Below, in pieces: positions 49,841 to 58,022 of a stretch of DNA of 64,000 nt. A program made the position numbers and the translations under genes. Under the pieces are notes generated by a model, which saw only the letters and a program-made list of their open reading frames with translations, had not been told where the DNA came from and searched no databases. The DNA is from a bacterium (GTDB taxonomy: Bacteria > Electryoneota > RPQS01 > DYHQ01): assembly GCA_030622545.1 (NCBI GenBank), contig JAUXGA010000006.1:90680-154679 (forward strand), given 5' to 3'. Each line of letters begins with the position of its first letter. Positions within the stretch are counted from its first letter, which is position 1.

Positions 49841-49871
49841 CGCGAGAGGTGAGGGCACCCACTCGCGGCGA
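49841..49871 (+). repeat. REP2 hairpin, copy b
   Basis: It reads CGCGAGAGGTGAGGGCACCC then ACTCGCGGCGA and starts one base after the TIR gene stop. It is inverted relative to copy a. Confidence 0.85.
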
Positions 49872-49893
49872 TTCTGGGTCGGGATAAAAAGAG

Positions 49894-49921
49894 AAAGCCT
49901 CGGCATTTCTACTGAGGCTTT
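49894..49921. terminator. bidirectional terminator
   Basis: The stem AAAGCCTC (49894-49901) with GAGGCTTT (49914-49921) is followed by more T. It lies between the convergent TIR gene and thioredoxin lipoprotein gene. Confidence 0.8.
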
Positions 49922-49948
49922 TTATAACAGCTTGCGGTGGGCTTGGGT

Positions 49949-50464
49949 TTACATACCGAGGAGTCCGCGGATTTCAGTTTCAAAGAAAGCTTTCTCGCGG
50001 TAGCCGACGACTTTCTTGTGTACTTCGCCCTGCTGGTTGATAATCAGCGTCGTCGGGATTCCGGGCGGCCTGCCATAAAGTTTGGCGGCGTCCTGATTGA
50101 AAACCGTGTTATGGTAATTGATACCATATTGCTTGCCGAAATCCTTCACCGCTTTGTTGCCCTGGCGAGCAAACGCGATACCGACCATTTCGAACCCATC
50201 GTCCTTGTACTCGTTGTACAGCGCGGCGAAGTGAGGAATTTCCTTTTTGCACGGCGCGCACCACGTGTCCCAGAGGTCCACGATAACGACCTTGCCATAG
50301 AATTGACGCATGTCAATGTCGTTGCCGTCGACATCCTTAACCGTCAGGTTCAACATCTTCGCGTCGCCGGAAACTTTACTCGCGGAACTCTTCGCGCCCG
50401 GTTTGCACCCGCCGACCTGAACCATCATAAACAACATCAGAAACAAGGGAATAATTTTGCGCAT
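49949..50464 (-). CDS. TlpA/ResA-like thioredoxin-domain lipoprotein
   Basis: The protein has about 171 residues with a lipobox (QVGGC near residue 20) and a thioredoxin fold with the redox motif WDTWCAPCKKE. GKVVIVDLWDTWC and the cis-proline GIPTTLIIN are typical of TlpA/ResA proteins that reduce disulfides in cytochrome c maturation or other periplasmic targets. I start at ATG 50464, which has GGAGGCG upstream, rather than at 50545. The partner proteins are not in the window. Confidence 0.92.
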   Translation of the reverse strand: MRKIIPLFLMLFMMVQVGGCKPGAKSSASKVSGDAKMLNLTVKDVDGNDIDMRQFYGKVVIVDLWDTWCAPCKKEIPHFAALYNEYKDDGFEMVGIAFARQGNKAVKDFGKQYGINYHNTVFNQDAAKLYGRPPGIPTTLIINQQGEVHKKVVGYREKAFFETEIRGLLGM

Positions 50465-50591
50465 TACGCCTCCAGAAACAAATTCACACAGTTTAACTGC
50501 TTTTCCCATAAAAGAATTACCCATAATACCCTGAAAGCCGCGCAAAAGTTCCGAAAGGCATCCGTTGCTTTTCCTTTAGCAGTCATTATCC

Positions 50592-51716
50592 CTATGAATC
50601 TATTGACTTTTCAACAAATACACGGGGAATTTTCTTTGAAAGCCATGTCGGAAGTTCATACGGCAACGCGTCAATCTTCTCCGCAAGTTCAAACAGCCAC
50701 AGGTTTTGACCGCCTTGCCTCCCCCACAGCGCGACCTCTTCTCCGATTTGAGGCCGCGAACCTGTGACAAAGAGCCACGAAAAATCCTTCAATACCGCCC
50801 CATAAAGCGGCCTCGAATGCCCCCGGAACAAGAATTTGCCTCGCCGCACAAGCGAGCTGGGATAACCATGACGATTGCCCAGTCCGATTCGAATCGCCCA
50901 GCCATCCGTCGGCGCGCGGGCAATCAGCGGATGCGGGACTCCTCGACCTCGATGCGCTCGCTGCACTTCCAACACGACCGCTTTCAAGGTCATAACCGGC
51001 TCCAGCGGCAAAAGCTCTACGGTTTCCCGCGACGGCGGCTGCCCGTAAAGGACAATCCCGGTGCGCACTAAATTGCCGGGAATATCCTTGAAGACCATCG
51101 CGGCAGCGCTGTTCGCCAGATGCGTCCACGGCGGATTCAAACCGCATTTATGCACAAGCTTGAGCACATGTTTGAATCGTTCGATTTGCTTTTCACCGAT
51201 TTCCAAATCCTGCGGCCCGTTAAAGCCGAGGTGCGAATAAATTCCCTGAACATCAAGGTGCTTCATGCGCGCGATTTCAGACAGCAACGCGTCGGCTTTT
51301 TTCCAATTCATCCCCAAACGACCGAGGCCGGTATCGAATTTGATATGAACGCCGATTCGTTTTCCCAAATTGCGAGCGCCGGAAGCGACATACTCCACCT
51401 TGAAACAAGACGTTGCCGCTACGTGCAGATCCCATTCAACGAATTTTCCGAGCGGTTTCCCCACCCAATCCGTCATCACCAAAATCAGCCCGGAAAAACC
51501 CATCCGCCGCAACTCGATGCCTTCAGAAAGAGAGCTCACTCCAAAGCCCGTGGCTCCGGCCTTCGCGAGAATTTCAGCGCACGGCGTCAGTCCATGCCCG
51601 TAGCCATCCCATTTCACCACCGCTAAAAGACCGCGAGGTTCGACACGCTCGATAATGCGAACCGCGTTCCGCTTCAAAGCCCCAAGATCAATCTGTGCTA
51701 TGGGTGTTTCGTTCAT
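50592..51716 (-). CDS. alanine racemase homologue, divergent active site
   Basis: The 374-residue PLP fold-type III protein keeps the PLP lysine (K35 in AVVKWDGYGHG) and the HIKFDTGLGRLGM, YSHLGFNG and ANSAAAM motifs of alanine racemase. The second catalytic residue, Tyr in the usual GYADGY-type motif, reads IGLGNRHGYP near residue 278, so Tyr is replaced by Leu. The CMDQ motif reads VLKDF. It may be a racemase with altered chemistry or specificity, or a non-catalytic paralogue. It follows the TPR-like lipoprotein gene on the minus strand. Confidence 0.8.
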   Translation of the reverse strand: MNETPIAQIDLGALKRNAVRIIERVEPRGLLAVVKWDGYGHGLTPCAEILAKAGATGFGVSSLSEGIELRRMGFSGLILVMTDWVGKPLGKFVEWDLHVAATSCFKVEYVASGARNLGKRIGVHIKFDTGLGRLGMNWKKADALLSEIARMKHLDVQGIYSHLGFNGPQDLEIGEKQIERFKHVLKLVHKCGLNPPWTHLANSAAAMVFKDIPGNLVRTGIVLYGQPPSRETVELLPLEPVMTLKAVVLEVQRAHRGRGVPHPLIARAPTDGWAIRIGLGNRHGYPSSLVRRGKFLFRGHSRPLYGAVLKDFSWLFVTGSRPQIGEEVALWGRQGGQNLWLFELAEKIDALPYELPTWLSKKIPRVFVEKSIDS

Positions 51717-51777
51717 CCCATTATCTCAAAATCCGCCGCGACGAGTATGCCGTACTACTTTTAGGAAAGACTGTAAA

Positions 51778-51807
51778 AATCCCGGTTCGGAGACAGACCG
51801 AACCGGG
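51778..51807 (-). terminator. terminator after the repeat lipoprotein gene
   Basis: A perfect 10-bp stem CCCGGTTCGG (51781-51790) with CCGAACCGGG (51798-51807); on the minus strand it is followed by ATTTTTA. Confidence 0.88.
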
Positions 51808-51832
51808 AGTAAGTATCATAATCAGCGAAAGC

Positions 51833-52447
51833 CTATTTCTTTTTCGCAGGTGTTGGCAGCTTTTGTGATTTCTTCGCTATCTCTGCGAGGTCTTGCTGAG
51901 CCATTCGGGCGGCTCCCGAACCGGCATATATACGGATAATATCGCGCAGAGCCTTTTCCTTCTGACTCTTCTTCATCTTCTTGGTCTTATCATAGGCTTC
52001 CTTCCCACGCTCATTCTTGGCTTTCACGCCCGACAGCGTGTTGGGATATTTAGCAATGACTTCGTCCAGTTTCCCTTCTTCGTAGAGTTTCTCCGCTAAA
52101 ATATTCTCCGCTTTTGCAGCGGCGGGAGTTCTCGGATAAGTCTGACAAAGCTCGTCGTATTTCTCTTCCTCGAAGAGCTTTTCGGCAAGCATATTCCGTG
52201 CAACCATCGCCGCCGGAGTTTCCCCATAAGCTTCCACAACTTCTTCGTACTTGCCTTCTTCACACATTCTCTCGGCGATTTTCGCCTTGGCATTCTGAGC
52301 AATGGGAAGATTCGGGAATTTAGCCACGACTTCCTCATATTTGCCCTCATCAAACAACTTCTGAGCCCGCTGCTCCGGCGTTGCACACGCGATAACAAGC
52401 ATCGCAACAACAGCAAACAGCATCACGAAAGAAATAATGCGCTTCAT
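51833..52447 (-). CDS. TPR-like repeat lipoprotein
   Basis: The 204-residue protein has a lipobox (MLVIAC, Cys21). Four to five repeats of about 28-30 residues follow, each with a K(L/M)(F/C/Y)(D/E)EGKYxEVV helix and a YPxTP turn, like half-TPR units (KLFDEGKYEEVVAKFPN, ERMCEEGKYEEVVEAYGE, KLFEEEKYDELCQTYPR, KLYEEGKLDEVIAKYPN). The C-terminus is Lys-rich. It may be a periplasmic scaffold; the function is unknown. Own terminator. Confidence 0.8.
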   Translation of the reverse strand: MKRIISFVMLFAVVAMLVIACATPEQRAQKLFDEGKYEEVVAKFPNLPIAQNAKAKIAERMCEEGKYEEVVEAYGETPAAMVARNMLAEKLFEEEKYDELCQTYPRTPAAAKAENILAEKLYEEGKLDEVIAKYPNTLSGVKAKNERGKEAYDKTKKMKKSQKEKALRDIIRIYAGSGAARMAQQDLAEIAKKSQKLPTPAKKK

Positions 52448-52591
52448 GAGAAAATCTCCATTGAATTAGATGGCGACAAGTCCCCCCGCAATAAACGAAT
52501 CAATTAGTAATATATATCCCCCTGCATCAAATGTCAAGTCTTATTTTGTAAAATATCGTATATGTCACTTTCGAATTGCTATCCGATGGCG

Positions 52592-52658
52592 GGCAGGCAG
52601 AGCCAGCCCGTAGGCGAGTGTGATTGAACAGTCATCCTAAAGGCTGGCTCTACCTGCC
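52592..52658. repeat. inverted pair of REP3 hairpins
   Basis: GGCAGGCAGAGCCAGCC (52592-52608) and its inverted partner GGCTGGCTCTACCTGCC (52642-52658) differ at one position. Each can also fold on itself (GGGC/GCCC). A related copy lies at 54181-54212. Confidence 0.8.
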
Positions 52659-52688
52659 TTTCCTTTCTAAAGTATCATCCAAAGAAAA

Positions 52689-52718
52689 CCCCGATTCAAT
52701 TGTTTGATTGAATCGGGG
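52689..52718 (-). terminator. terminator of the histone-like gene
   Basis: A perfect 12-bp stem CCCCGATTCAAT (52689-52700) with ATTGAATCGGGG (52707-52718) and a 6-base loop, followed on the minus strand by TTTTC. Confidence 0.85.
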
Positions 52719-52746
52719 CTGATAAATATGAAAATCCTGCTGAAGG

Positions 52747-53358
52747 CTATTTCAATACTGAAACCAGATTCTCATTAACATGAAAACCGCCCAGGACCAT
52801 TTCTTCTTCTTTCTTGCGCGCCGCCAGATTTCGTTTTAAGCAGGGAAAACAGTAATCATCAACCGAAGTCCAGGGGACAAGATTCCCGCAAATAGCGCAA
52901 CGCATGAGTCGCGGCGCGGCACGACGCCTTCTGGGAATACGGCGACGCGACGTCGTTTTCTTGGTCGCTGTGCGCACGCTGCCCGAAGCCCGACCTCGCC
53001 GCGCCAGACTGCGCTTCTTCTGCTCCTGCGTCTTCTTTTTCGCAGACGCGGCAGATGCAGCTTTCGGCTTACGGGTTCGAGAGACGCTCTTCTTCTTTTT
53101 CTTTTTCGGCACAGCCTGCTTGGTCGCCCGAACACGTTTCTTCTTGGGAGCCATTTTGGATTTCTTCGTCCGCACGGACGCGCGCTTCTTCGGCACCGCC
53201 TTTTTGCGCGCCGGTTTTGCAACGCGTCTCTTCTTCTTTTTCACCGCGCTAGTTTTGCCGGATTTCTTCGCGGGAGAAGAACTTTTTTTCTTCGATACGG
53301 CCTTCTTACGCCGGGACGGTGAGGCCTTTCGGGTAGACTGGACAGCTTTTCGCGCCAT
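52747..53358 (-). CDS. histone-H1-like Lys/Arg-rich protein with C-terminal zinc knuckle
   Basis: The protein has about 203 residues from ATG 53358. Residues 1-150 are low-complexity Lys, Arg, Ala, Ser and Pro with AKK/PKK-type repeats, like histone H1 tails (KKSGKTSAVKKKKRRVAKPA). Residues about 150-180 hold CAICGNLVPW and CFPCLKRN, a two-CxxC zinc ribbon. The last part (VLGGFHVNENLVSVLK) is ordinary. It probably binds DNA or RNA. Overlapping plus-strand ORFs are compositional shadows. It has its own terminator and a region with an inverted repeat upstream. Confidence 0.8.
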   Translation of the reverse strand: MARKAVQSTRKASPSRRKKAVSKKKSSSPAKKSGKTSAVKKKKRRVAKPARKKAVPKKRASVRTKKSKMAPKKKRVRATKQAVPKKKKKKSVSRTRKPKAASAASAKKKTQEQKKRSLARRGRASGSVRTATKKTTSRRRIPRRRRAAPRLMRCAICGNLVPWTSVDDYCFPCLKRNLAARKKEEEMVLGGFHVNENLVSVLK

Positions 53359-53460
53359 GTTCACACCCACCCTGATTTTTTGGGTTTTTACTCTATCTAA
53401 AATGCACGTCCTGCGAATTACAAAACGACAGAACGAGTGTTGGCTTATTCAGCCGCAATC

Positions 53461-53498
53461 ATTGACATATTCGCACAAATGGAGCAGAATATGTCAAT
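53461..53498. promoter_or_regulatory. 12-bp inverted repeat upstream of the histone-like gene
   Basis: ATTGACATATTC (53461-53472) and GAATATGTCAAT (53487-53498) are perfect inverted repeats with a 14-base spacer; each arm includes TTGACA. It may be a dyad operator or paired -35 elements. The rest of 53499-53945 holds nothing I can support beyond a 5-bp hairpin near 53563. Confidence 0.5.
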
Positions 53499-53945
53499 AT
53501 AACAGAATACTGTGCTGTATGAAGAACAAATCCGATTTTTTGGTTTCCGTGCGAGAAGGTGACCGCTCTGACAGTCGGTCTAAAGTAAAAAAAAACCGGA
53601 TAGTACTCCAAATCTCATATGGAGCCCTGCCGGCACACCTCTCTACCCAGAACACAACGTTTAATATAGTAAAAAGTCGCTGCGATGTCAAGATGAACTT
53701 CAAATATTTTTCTAATTACCCATCCAGTATCCTATCATGTTATTTCTTATATTACAAGATAATAGGAGAATTCTTTTGCGATATATCCCTGAAATTTACT
53801 CCTCAAAGCACAAGGGATTCTCCATGCCTCTCTTCCTCATATTTTTCCCAAAAACCTGTATGAGATGTTCAAAGATGCGAATGAACACTTAAGCATTTAA
53901 ATAACAATCTCATAACTTGGAATCTCCCAATTCACAAAATATCTC

Positions 53946-54046
53946 TTGACAAAACCGAAATTTCGAGTATATTAGTAATTGAACACTTGTTCAATTTTCT
54001 GCCATCGCGGGGAATTTTTTGGGTACGGATTTTGAACGTATGTTCA
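53946..54046 (+). promoter_or_regulatory. promoter with two LexA-type boxes before the dinB operon
   Basis: TTGACA (53946-53951), a 16-base spacer and TATATT (53968-53973) form a strong promoter. TGAACACTTGTTCA (53980-53993) and TGAACGTATGTTCA (54033-54046) both fit GAAC-N4-GTTC, the Bacillus-type LexA box. The first box overlaps the expected transcription start, so it would block initiation until DNA damage. Confidence 0.8.
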
Positions 54047-54050
54047 GTTG

Positions 54051-54082
54051 CGCGAGAGGTGGGGGCACCCGCTCGCGGCGAG
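54051..54082 (+). repeat. REP2 hairpin, copy c, in the dinB leader
   Basis: CGCGAGAGGTGGGGGCACCC then GCTCGCGGCGAG, one base different from copy a over its length. It sits four bases after the second LexA box. Confidence 0.85.
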
Positions 54083-54136
54083 TTTGTTCCGGGCACGCGG
54101 GACGCATGCCGCGGCAGGGTCTCTAATTGCCCTAGC

Positions 54137-54150
54137 GGCGGGCTCCCGCC
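54137..54150 (+). repeat. GC-rich hairpin in the dinB leader
   Basis: GGCGGG-ct-CCCGCC is a perfect 6-bp hairpin with a tight loop, within a palindromic context resembling another REP type. Confidence 0.55.
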
Positions 54151-54180
54151 CGTCGTTGCGAAACCGTGCGATATATTTAC

Positions 54181-54212
54181 GGACAGGCGGAGCCAGTCCG
54201 TAGGGTTGTGTG
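54181..54212 (+). repeat. REP3 hairpin in the dinB leader
   Basis: GGACAGGCGGAGCCAGTCCG resembles 52591-52610 (GGGC...GCCC). The G-to-A and C-to-T changes fall on paired positions, so the stem is preserved. Confidence 0.75.
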
Positions 54213-54243
54213 GATCGGCTGCAAGGCAGGGGGAGATTTGCGT

Positions 54244-54498
54244 ATGAAAACAGAAAAACTCTGCGAACGAATCGAAGTCATCGCCCTGTTCCAGAAAGGG
54301 AAACTCTCGCCCATCAAGTTCCGGTGGAAAGGACGAACTCACCGGATACACCGAATTCACGGCGACTGGGCCACTCAGGAAGGGATAACGCGATTCCATC
54401 ATTTCGCCGTCGCGTCCGACGGACCGGACATCTACGAATTGTCCTATAACGAGTCCACTTATGTCTGGCAAATCGAAGGAATTTCGCTCATCGGGTAA
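54244..54498 (+). CDS. DUF6504-like small protein upstream of dinB
   Basis: The 84-residue protein, starting at ATG 54244 (GGGGGAG ahead of it), has KFRWKGRTHRIHRIHGDW and FHHFAVASDGPDIYELSY, a small beta-barrel-like pattern of proteins commonly paired with Y-family polymerases. It ends 15 bases before dinB, so the two form an operon under the LexA-type promoter. Its role in lesion bypass is inferred from the pairing. The frame is open upstream to 54166, but the repeat-filled leader makes that start unlikely. Confidence 0.8.
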   Translation: MKTEKLCERIEVIALFQKGKLSPIKFRWKGRTHRIHRIHGDWATQEGITRFHHFAVASDGPDIYELSYNESTYVWQIEGISLIG

Positions 54499-54513
54499 AC
54501 AAAAACCGCTCTC

Positions 54514-55761
54514 ATGAGAAACAAAATTATCTTCCATATCGACATGGATCAGTTCTTCGCGGCCATTGAGATGCGGCACCATCCCCATCTGAAAGGGAAA
54601 CCGGTCGTCGTGGGAGGCGGGCCAGGTGACCGTGGGATCGTGACGACTGCATCGTACGAAGCCCGGCGCTACGGCCTGCGCTCCGGAATGTCGGCTTATC
54701 AGGCGCGGCGTCTTTGCCCGCAGGCGATTTTCCTGACTCCGAATATCCACAAATACGTCGATATTTCCCGGCGAATTCTTCAGCGGATGCGCGAATTTGC
54801 CGAGCGCGTGGAACCGACGTCCGTGGACGAGGCCTATCTGGACATGAGCGACCGTGTGCAGACACCGGCTGAAATCGAACAACTGGCCATGAAAATCAAG
54901 CGCCGGATTCTGCAAACCGAAAGACTGATCGCCACCGTCGGCGTGGGCGCCAACCGGTTAGTGGCCAAAATCGCCAGCGGTATGAACAAACCTGACGGCT
55001 TCACCTTCCTCCCGCCGGACCGCGTGATAGACGTCTTCCGGGATATGCCCGTTGGAGACCTTCACGGCGTCGGCAGAGCGACGCAGGCGCAGCTCGAGCG
55101 ACTCGGCATCCGCACCGCCGGGCAACTCGCCGCGTACCCTCTCGACATTCTACGGCGTATTTTCGGAAAATGGGGGGAGGAAATCCGGCAAATCGCCCTC
55201 GGTCAGGGGCAGGACACGGTCATGGTTCCCGAGGAACTTCCCGATGAGAAATCTATGGGACATGAGCATACCTTCAGCCAAGACTTGTCCAACCCGGCGC
55301 CGCTGCTCGGGAGATTGCACCTGTTGTGCGAGCGCGTGGCGCGGCGGCTGCGCGATGCGGACATGATTGGGCAAGTCGTCACGTTGAAATTGCGCTATCA
55401 AGGTTTCATAACCCGGTTTCATGGCCGCAAGCTGAAAGACTACGTGCAGCACGAAACGGTCATCTACAACGTCGCAAGGATTCTCTTTCAGGAAATCTAC
55501 GACCACCGGCCTGTCCGGCTCGTGGGAGTCAACGTGTCGAACCTGACATCCGCTTCGGGTTCCGGTCAACTGACGCTGTTCCCGACCGGCCTGCGGCTGA
55601 TGAAAATATCGAAAGCATGCGACCAAATCAAAGACCGCTTAGGCGAGAAAGCCATCGGTTATGCCAGCGGAATCTATGACACGGGCAGTCGTTCGTCCTC
55701 CGGATACCCGAGATCATCCCACCGTAAAAACCTCCTCTACCGCCCTTTCCACGGCCCTTAA
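54514..55761 (+). CDS. dinB: DNA polymerase IV (Y-family)
   Basis: The 415-residue translesion polymerase has the first catalytic Asp motif IDMDQFFAAIE near residue 8, the TSVDEAYLDMS motif with the acidic pair near 105, VGVGANRLVAKIAS, the helix-hairpin-helix region DLHGVGRATQAQLERLG and a little-finger domain. No clear beta-clamp motif is seen in the unstructured tail. It is expressed as part of an SOS-type operon. Length is slightly longer than E. coli DinB. Confidence 0.95.
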   Translation: MRNKIIFHIDMDQFFAAIEMRHHPHLKGKPVVVGGGPGDRGIVTTASYEARRYGLRSGMSAYQARRLCPQAIFLTPNIHKYVDISRRILQRMREFAERVEPTSVDEAYLDMSDRVQTPAEIEQLAMKIKRRILQTERLIATVGVGANRLVAKIASGMNKPDGFTFLPPDRVIDVFRDMPVGDLHGVGRATQAQLERLGIRTAGQLAAYPLDILRRIFGKWGEEIRQIALGQGQDTVMVPEELPDEKSMGHEHTFSQDLSNPAPLLGRLHLLCERVARRLRDADMIGQVVTLKLRYQGFITRFHGRKLKDYVQHETVIYNVARILFQEIYDHRPVRLVGVNVSNLTSASGSGQLTLFPTGLRLMKISKACDQIKDRLGEKAIGYASGIYDTGSRSSSGYPRSSHRKNLLYRPFHGP

Positions 55762-55808
55762 TGTCTGCCTCCTCCACACCTGTTGACGATCAGATAGCGC
55801 CTGTGCTC

Positions 55809-55837
55809 TTGACTTTTAGCCGGAATAATGATATAAT
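55809..55837 (+). promoter_or_regulatory. sigma-70-type promoter of the glycolytic operon
   Basis: TTGACT (55809-55814), a 17-base spacer and TATAAT (55832-55837). It lies 35 bases before the pfkA ATG. Confidence 0.82.
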
Positions 55838-55872
55838 ATTAAGATTAAATAAATCTGTAAGGATCTACGATT

Positions 55873-56898
55873 ATGCGTGTTGGAGTTTTGACAGGGGGCG
55901 GAGATTGTCCGGGTCTCAATGCCGTTATCCGCGCCGTGGTTCGGCGTTCAATTATCACCCATGAATACGACGTCCTCGGTATCCGGAACGGCTGGAACGG
56001 ATTACTGGAAGGCGACGTGGACCCTCTGGGACTTTACGCGGTCTCAGGAATTCTGCATCGAGGAGGAACGATATTAGGCACATCGCGTACCAACCCCGCC
56101 AAGGACAAAGATGATATTCGCCGTGTGATGGATAATATCCAGCGCTACGAAATCGACGCATTAGTCGTGATTGGTGGAAACGATACCCTCAGCGCAGCTT
56201 TGGAACTTTTTAATCGGGGCGTGAAAGTCGTTGGAATCCCGAAAACGATTGACAATGATATTCTCGGCACCGATTACACCTTTGGCTTCAATACAGCGGT
56301 CAGCGTCGTCACTGAAGCGATTGACCGGCTGCACACAACGGCGGAATCTCACCATCGCGTGATGGTCGTGGAAGTCATGGGTCGCCATTCGGGTTGGATT
56401 GCGGTCATGTCGGGTATTGCCGGCGGCGCGGACATGATTCTCATTCCCGAAGTGCCTTTCGATATCGACGAAGTGTGTGAAGCTCTGAAAAAACGCCATA
56501 AGAAAAAGAAATTCTCCATTCTGGTTGTGGCTGAAGGAGCCGTTCCTAAAGATGGAGAACTCGTACTGGCAGGCAAAGGCACGGATGCTTTTGGAAATGT
56601 ACGGCTCGGAGGAATCGGGCAGGTCCTGGGCAATGAAATTGAAAAACGTTCCGGGATAGAAACTCGTGTCACCATTTTAGGGCATATTCAACGCGGCGGC
56701 ACTCCGACCGCGTACGATCGCATCCTGGCCACGCGTTTTGGCGTGCGTGCTGTGGACGCCGTTTCAGAAGGTGAGTTTGGCAAGATGGTCGCGCTGCGCT
56801 CGGAAGATATCGTTCTGCTCGACATCAAAAAAGCGATTCTTGCAAACAAGCAAGTGGATATGAAGCTCTACGAAATCGCCGAGTTGTTTTTCGGATAA
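55873..56898 (+). CDS. 6-phosphofructokinase, probably pyrophosphate-dependent
   Basis: The 341-residue phosphofructokinase has GGGDCPGLNAVIR at the start, PKTIDND with the catalytic Asp, and VVEVMGRHSGWIA. Position 104 is Asp (GGNDTL) and position 124 is Lys (PKTIDND); ATP-dependent enzymes usually have Gly at both, and Asp/Lys marks PPi-dependent forms. The numbering falls on exactly 104 and 124 in this protein. AAGGA precedes the ATG. It heads the pfk-gap-pgk-tpi run. Confidence 0.9.
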   Translation: MRVGVLTGGGDCPGLNAVIRAVVRRSIITHEYDVLGIRNGWNGLLEGDVDPLGLYAVSGILHRGGTILGTSRTNPAKDKDDIRRVMDNIQRYEIDALVVIGGNDTLSAALELFNRGVKVVGIPKTIDNDILGTDYTFGFNTAVSVVTEAIDRLHTTAESHHRVMVVEVMGRHSGWIAVMSGIAGGADMILIPEVPFDIDEVCEALKKRHKKKKFSILVVAEGAVPKDGELVLAGKGTDAFGNVRLGGIGQVLGNEIEKRSGIETRVTILGHIQRGGTPTAYDRILATRFGVRAVDAVSEGEFGKMVALRSEDIVLLDIKKAILANKQVDMKLYEIAELFFG

Positions 56899-56942
56899 AT
56901 TATTCCTGAGCAAAATTTTCTATAAAATGGGAGATATTTCTC

Positions 56943-57944
56943 ATGGCAATTCGCATTGCGATTAACGGTTTCGGGCGCATTGGGCGGCTCGTTTTAAAGG
57001 CTGCTTACAAAGACCCGCGTTTTGAATTCGTGGCGATTAATGATTTGACTGACGCCAAAACCCTAGGGATGCTGCTCAAGTACGACTCCACTCACGGACG
57101 CTTCCCTGACACGGTCGAAGTGAAAGGTGACACCATCGTCGTCGCAGGGAAATCTTTGCCTGTCACCGCTCAAAAGGATCCGGCGAAGCTCGACTGGAAA
57201 AAATACGGCGTGGACATCGTTGTCGAATCTACCGGCGTAGGATTCTATCGGAAGCGCGAAGGACTTGAAGCGCATCTGAAAGCAGGCGCGAAGAAAGTAC
57301 TCCTCACGGTGCCTCCCAAGGATGAAATCGACGGCATTATCGTCTGCGGCGTCAATGATCACCTCATCAAACCCGAACATAAACTCCTCTCGAACGCCTC
57401 CTGCACCACGAACTGCCTGGCGCCGATGGTGAAGACTCTGCTGGACAATTTCGGCCTCGAGTACGGCCTCATGACCACCATCCACGCTTTCACCAACGAC
57501 CAGAACGTTCTCGACATGCCCCACAGCGACCTTCGCCGCGCACGAACCGCCGCCAGCAACATCATTCCCACAACCACCGGCGCTGCTCGCACTGTCGGTC
57601 AAGTAATTCCGGAATTGAAAGGCAAACTCGACGGCATGGCATTGCGCGTCCCGGTTATTGACGGTTCGATTACGGATTTCGTAGCGATGGTCAAAAAAGA
57701 TGTGACGGCTGAACAGGTCAACGCTGCCATGAAAAAGAACGCCGACGGACCGATGAAAGGCATCTTGGAGTACACCGAAGACCCGCTCGTTTCGAGCGAC
57801 ATCATCGGCAATCCGCATTCGTGCATCTTCGACGCCCTTTCGACTATGGTAATGAACAAACGCATGGTCAAAGTCCTCGGCTGGTACGACAACGAATGGG
57901 GCTACTCCTGCCGCTGCATCGACATCATGGCCAAGATGGCGTAG
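56943..57944 (+). CDS. gap: glyceraldehyde-3-phosphate dehydrogenase
   Basis: The 333-residue enzyme has the NAD-binding [15 protein letters not shown], the catalytic [12 protein letters not shown] (Cys about 152), the T-loop [15 protein letters not shown] and the C-terminal [11 protein letters not shown]. It follows pfkA by 44 bases. pgk, its usual neighbour, is displaced 3 kb downstream by an island that begins right after the gap stop codon. Confidence 0.97.
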   Translation: MAIRIAINGFGRIGRLVLKAAYKDPRFEFVAINDLTDAKTLGMLLKYDSTHGRFPDTVEVKGDTIVVAGKSLPVTAQKDPAKLDWKKYGVDIVVESTGVGFYRKREGLEAHLKAGAKKVLLTVPPKDEIDGIIVCGVNDHLIKPEHKLLSNASCTTNCLAPMVKTLLDNFGLEYGLMTTIHAFTNDQNVLDMPHSDLRRARTAASNIIPTTTGAARTVGQVIPELKGKLDGMALRVPVIDGSITDFVAMVKKDVTAEQVNAAMKKNADGPMKGILEYTEDPLVSSDIIGNPHSCIFDALSTMVMNKRMVKVLGWYDNEWGYSCRCIDIMAKMA

Positions 57945-57951
57945 GTATAAA

Positions 57952-57978
57952 CTTGAGGTCACAAATTGTGACCTCAAG
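57952..57978. repeat. 27-bp palindrome just after gap
   Basis: The arms CTTGAGGTCACAA (57952-57964) and TTGTGACCTCAAG (57966-57978) are perfect, with one central base. Read as codons from one base earlier it would give LRSQIVTSS-like residues, matching the segment of ORF6N proteins that carries the palindrome inside the nearby gene. Confidence 0.9.
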
Positions 57979-58022
57979 ATAATTACCGCAGAGATTGCCT
58001 CACCCACCACGACGGAATCGCA

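Noticed and set aside
52904..53863. 319-residue plus-strand reading frame, rich in Phe, Arg and Ala
   Set aside because: It is the antisense shadow of the Lys/Arg-rich histone-like gene, whose terminator, start and zinc ribbon support the minus strand.
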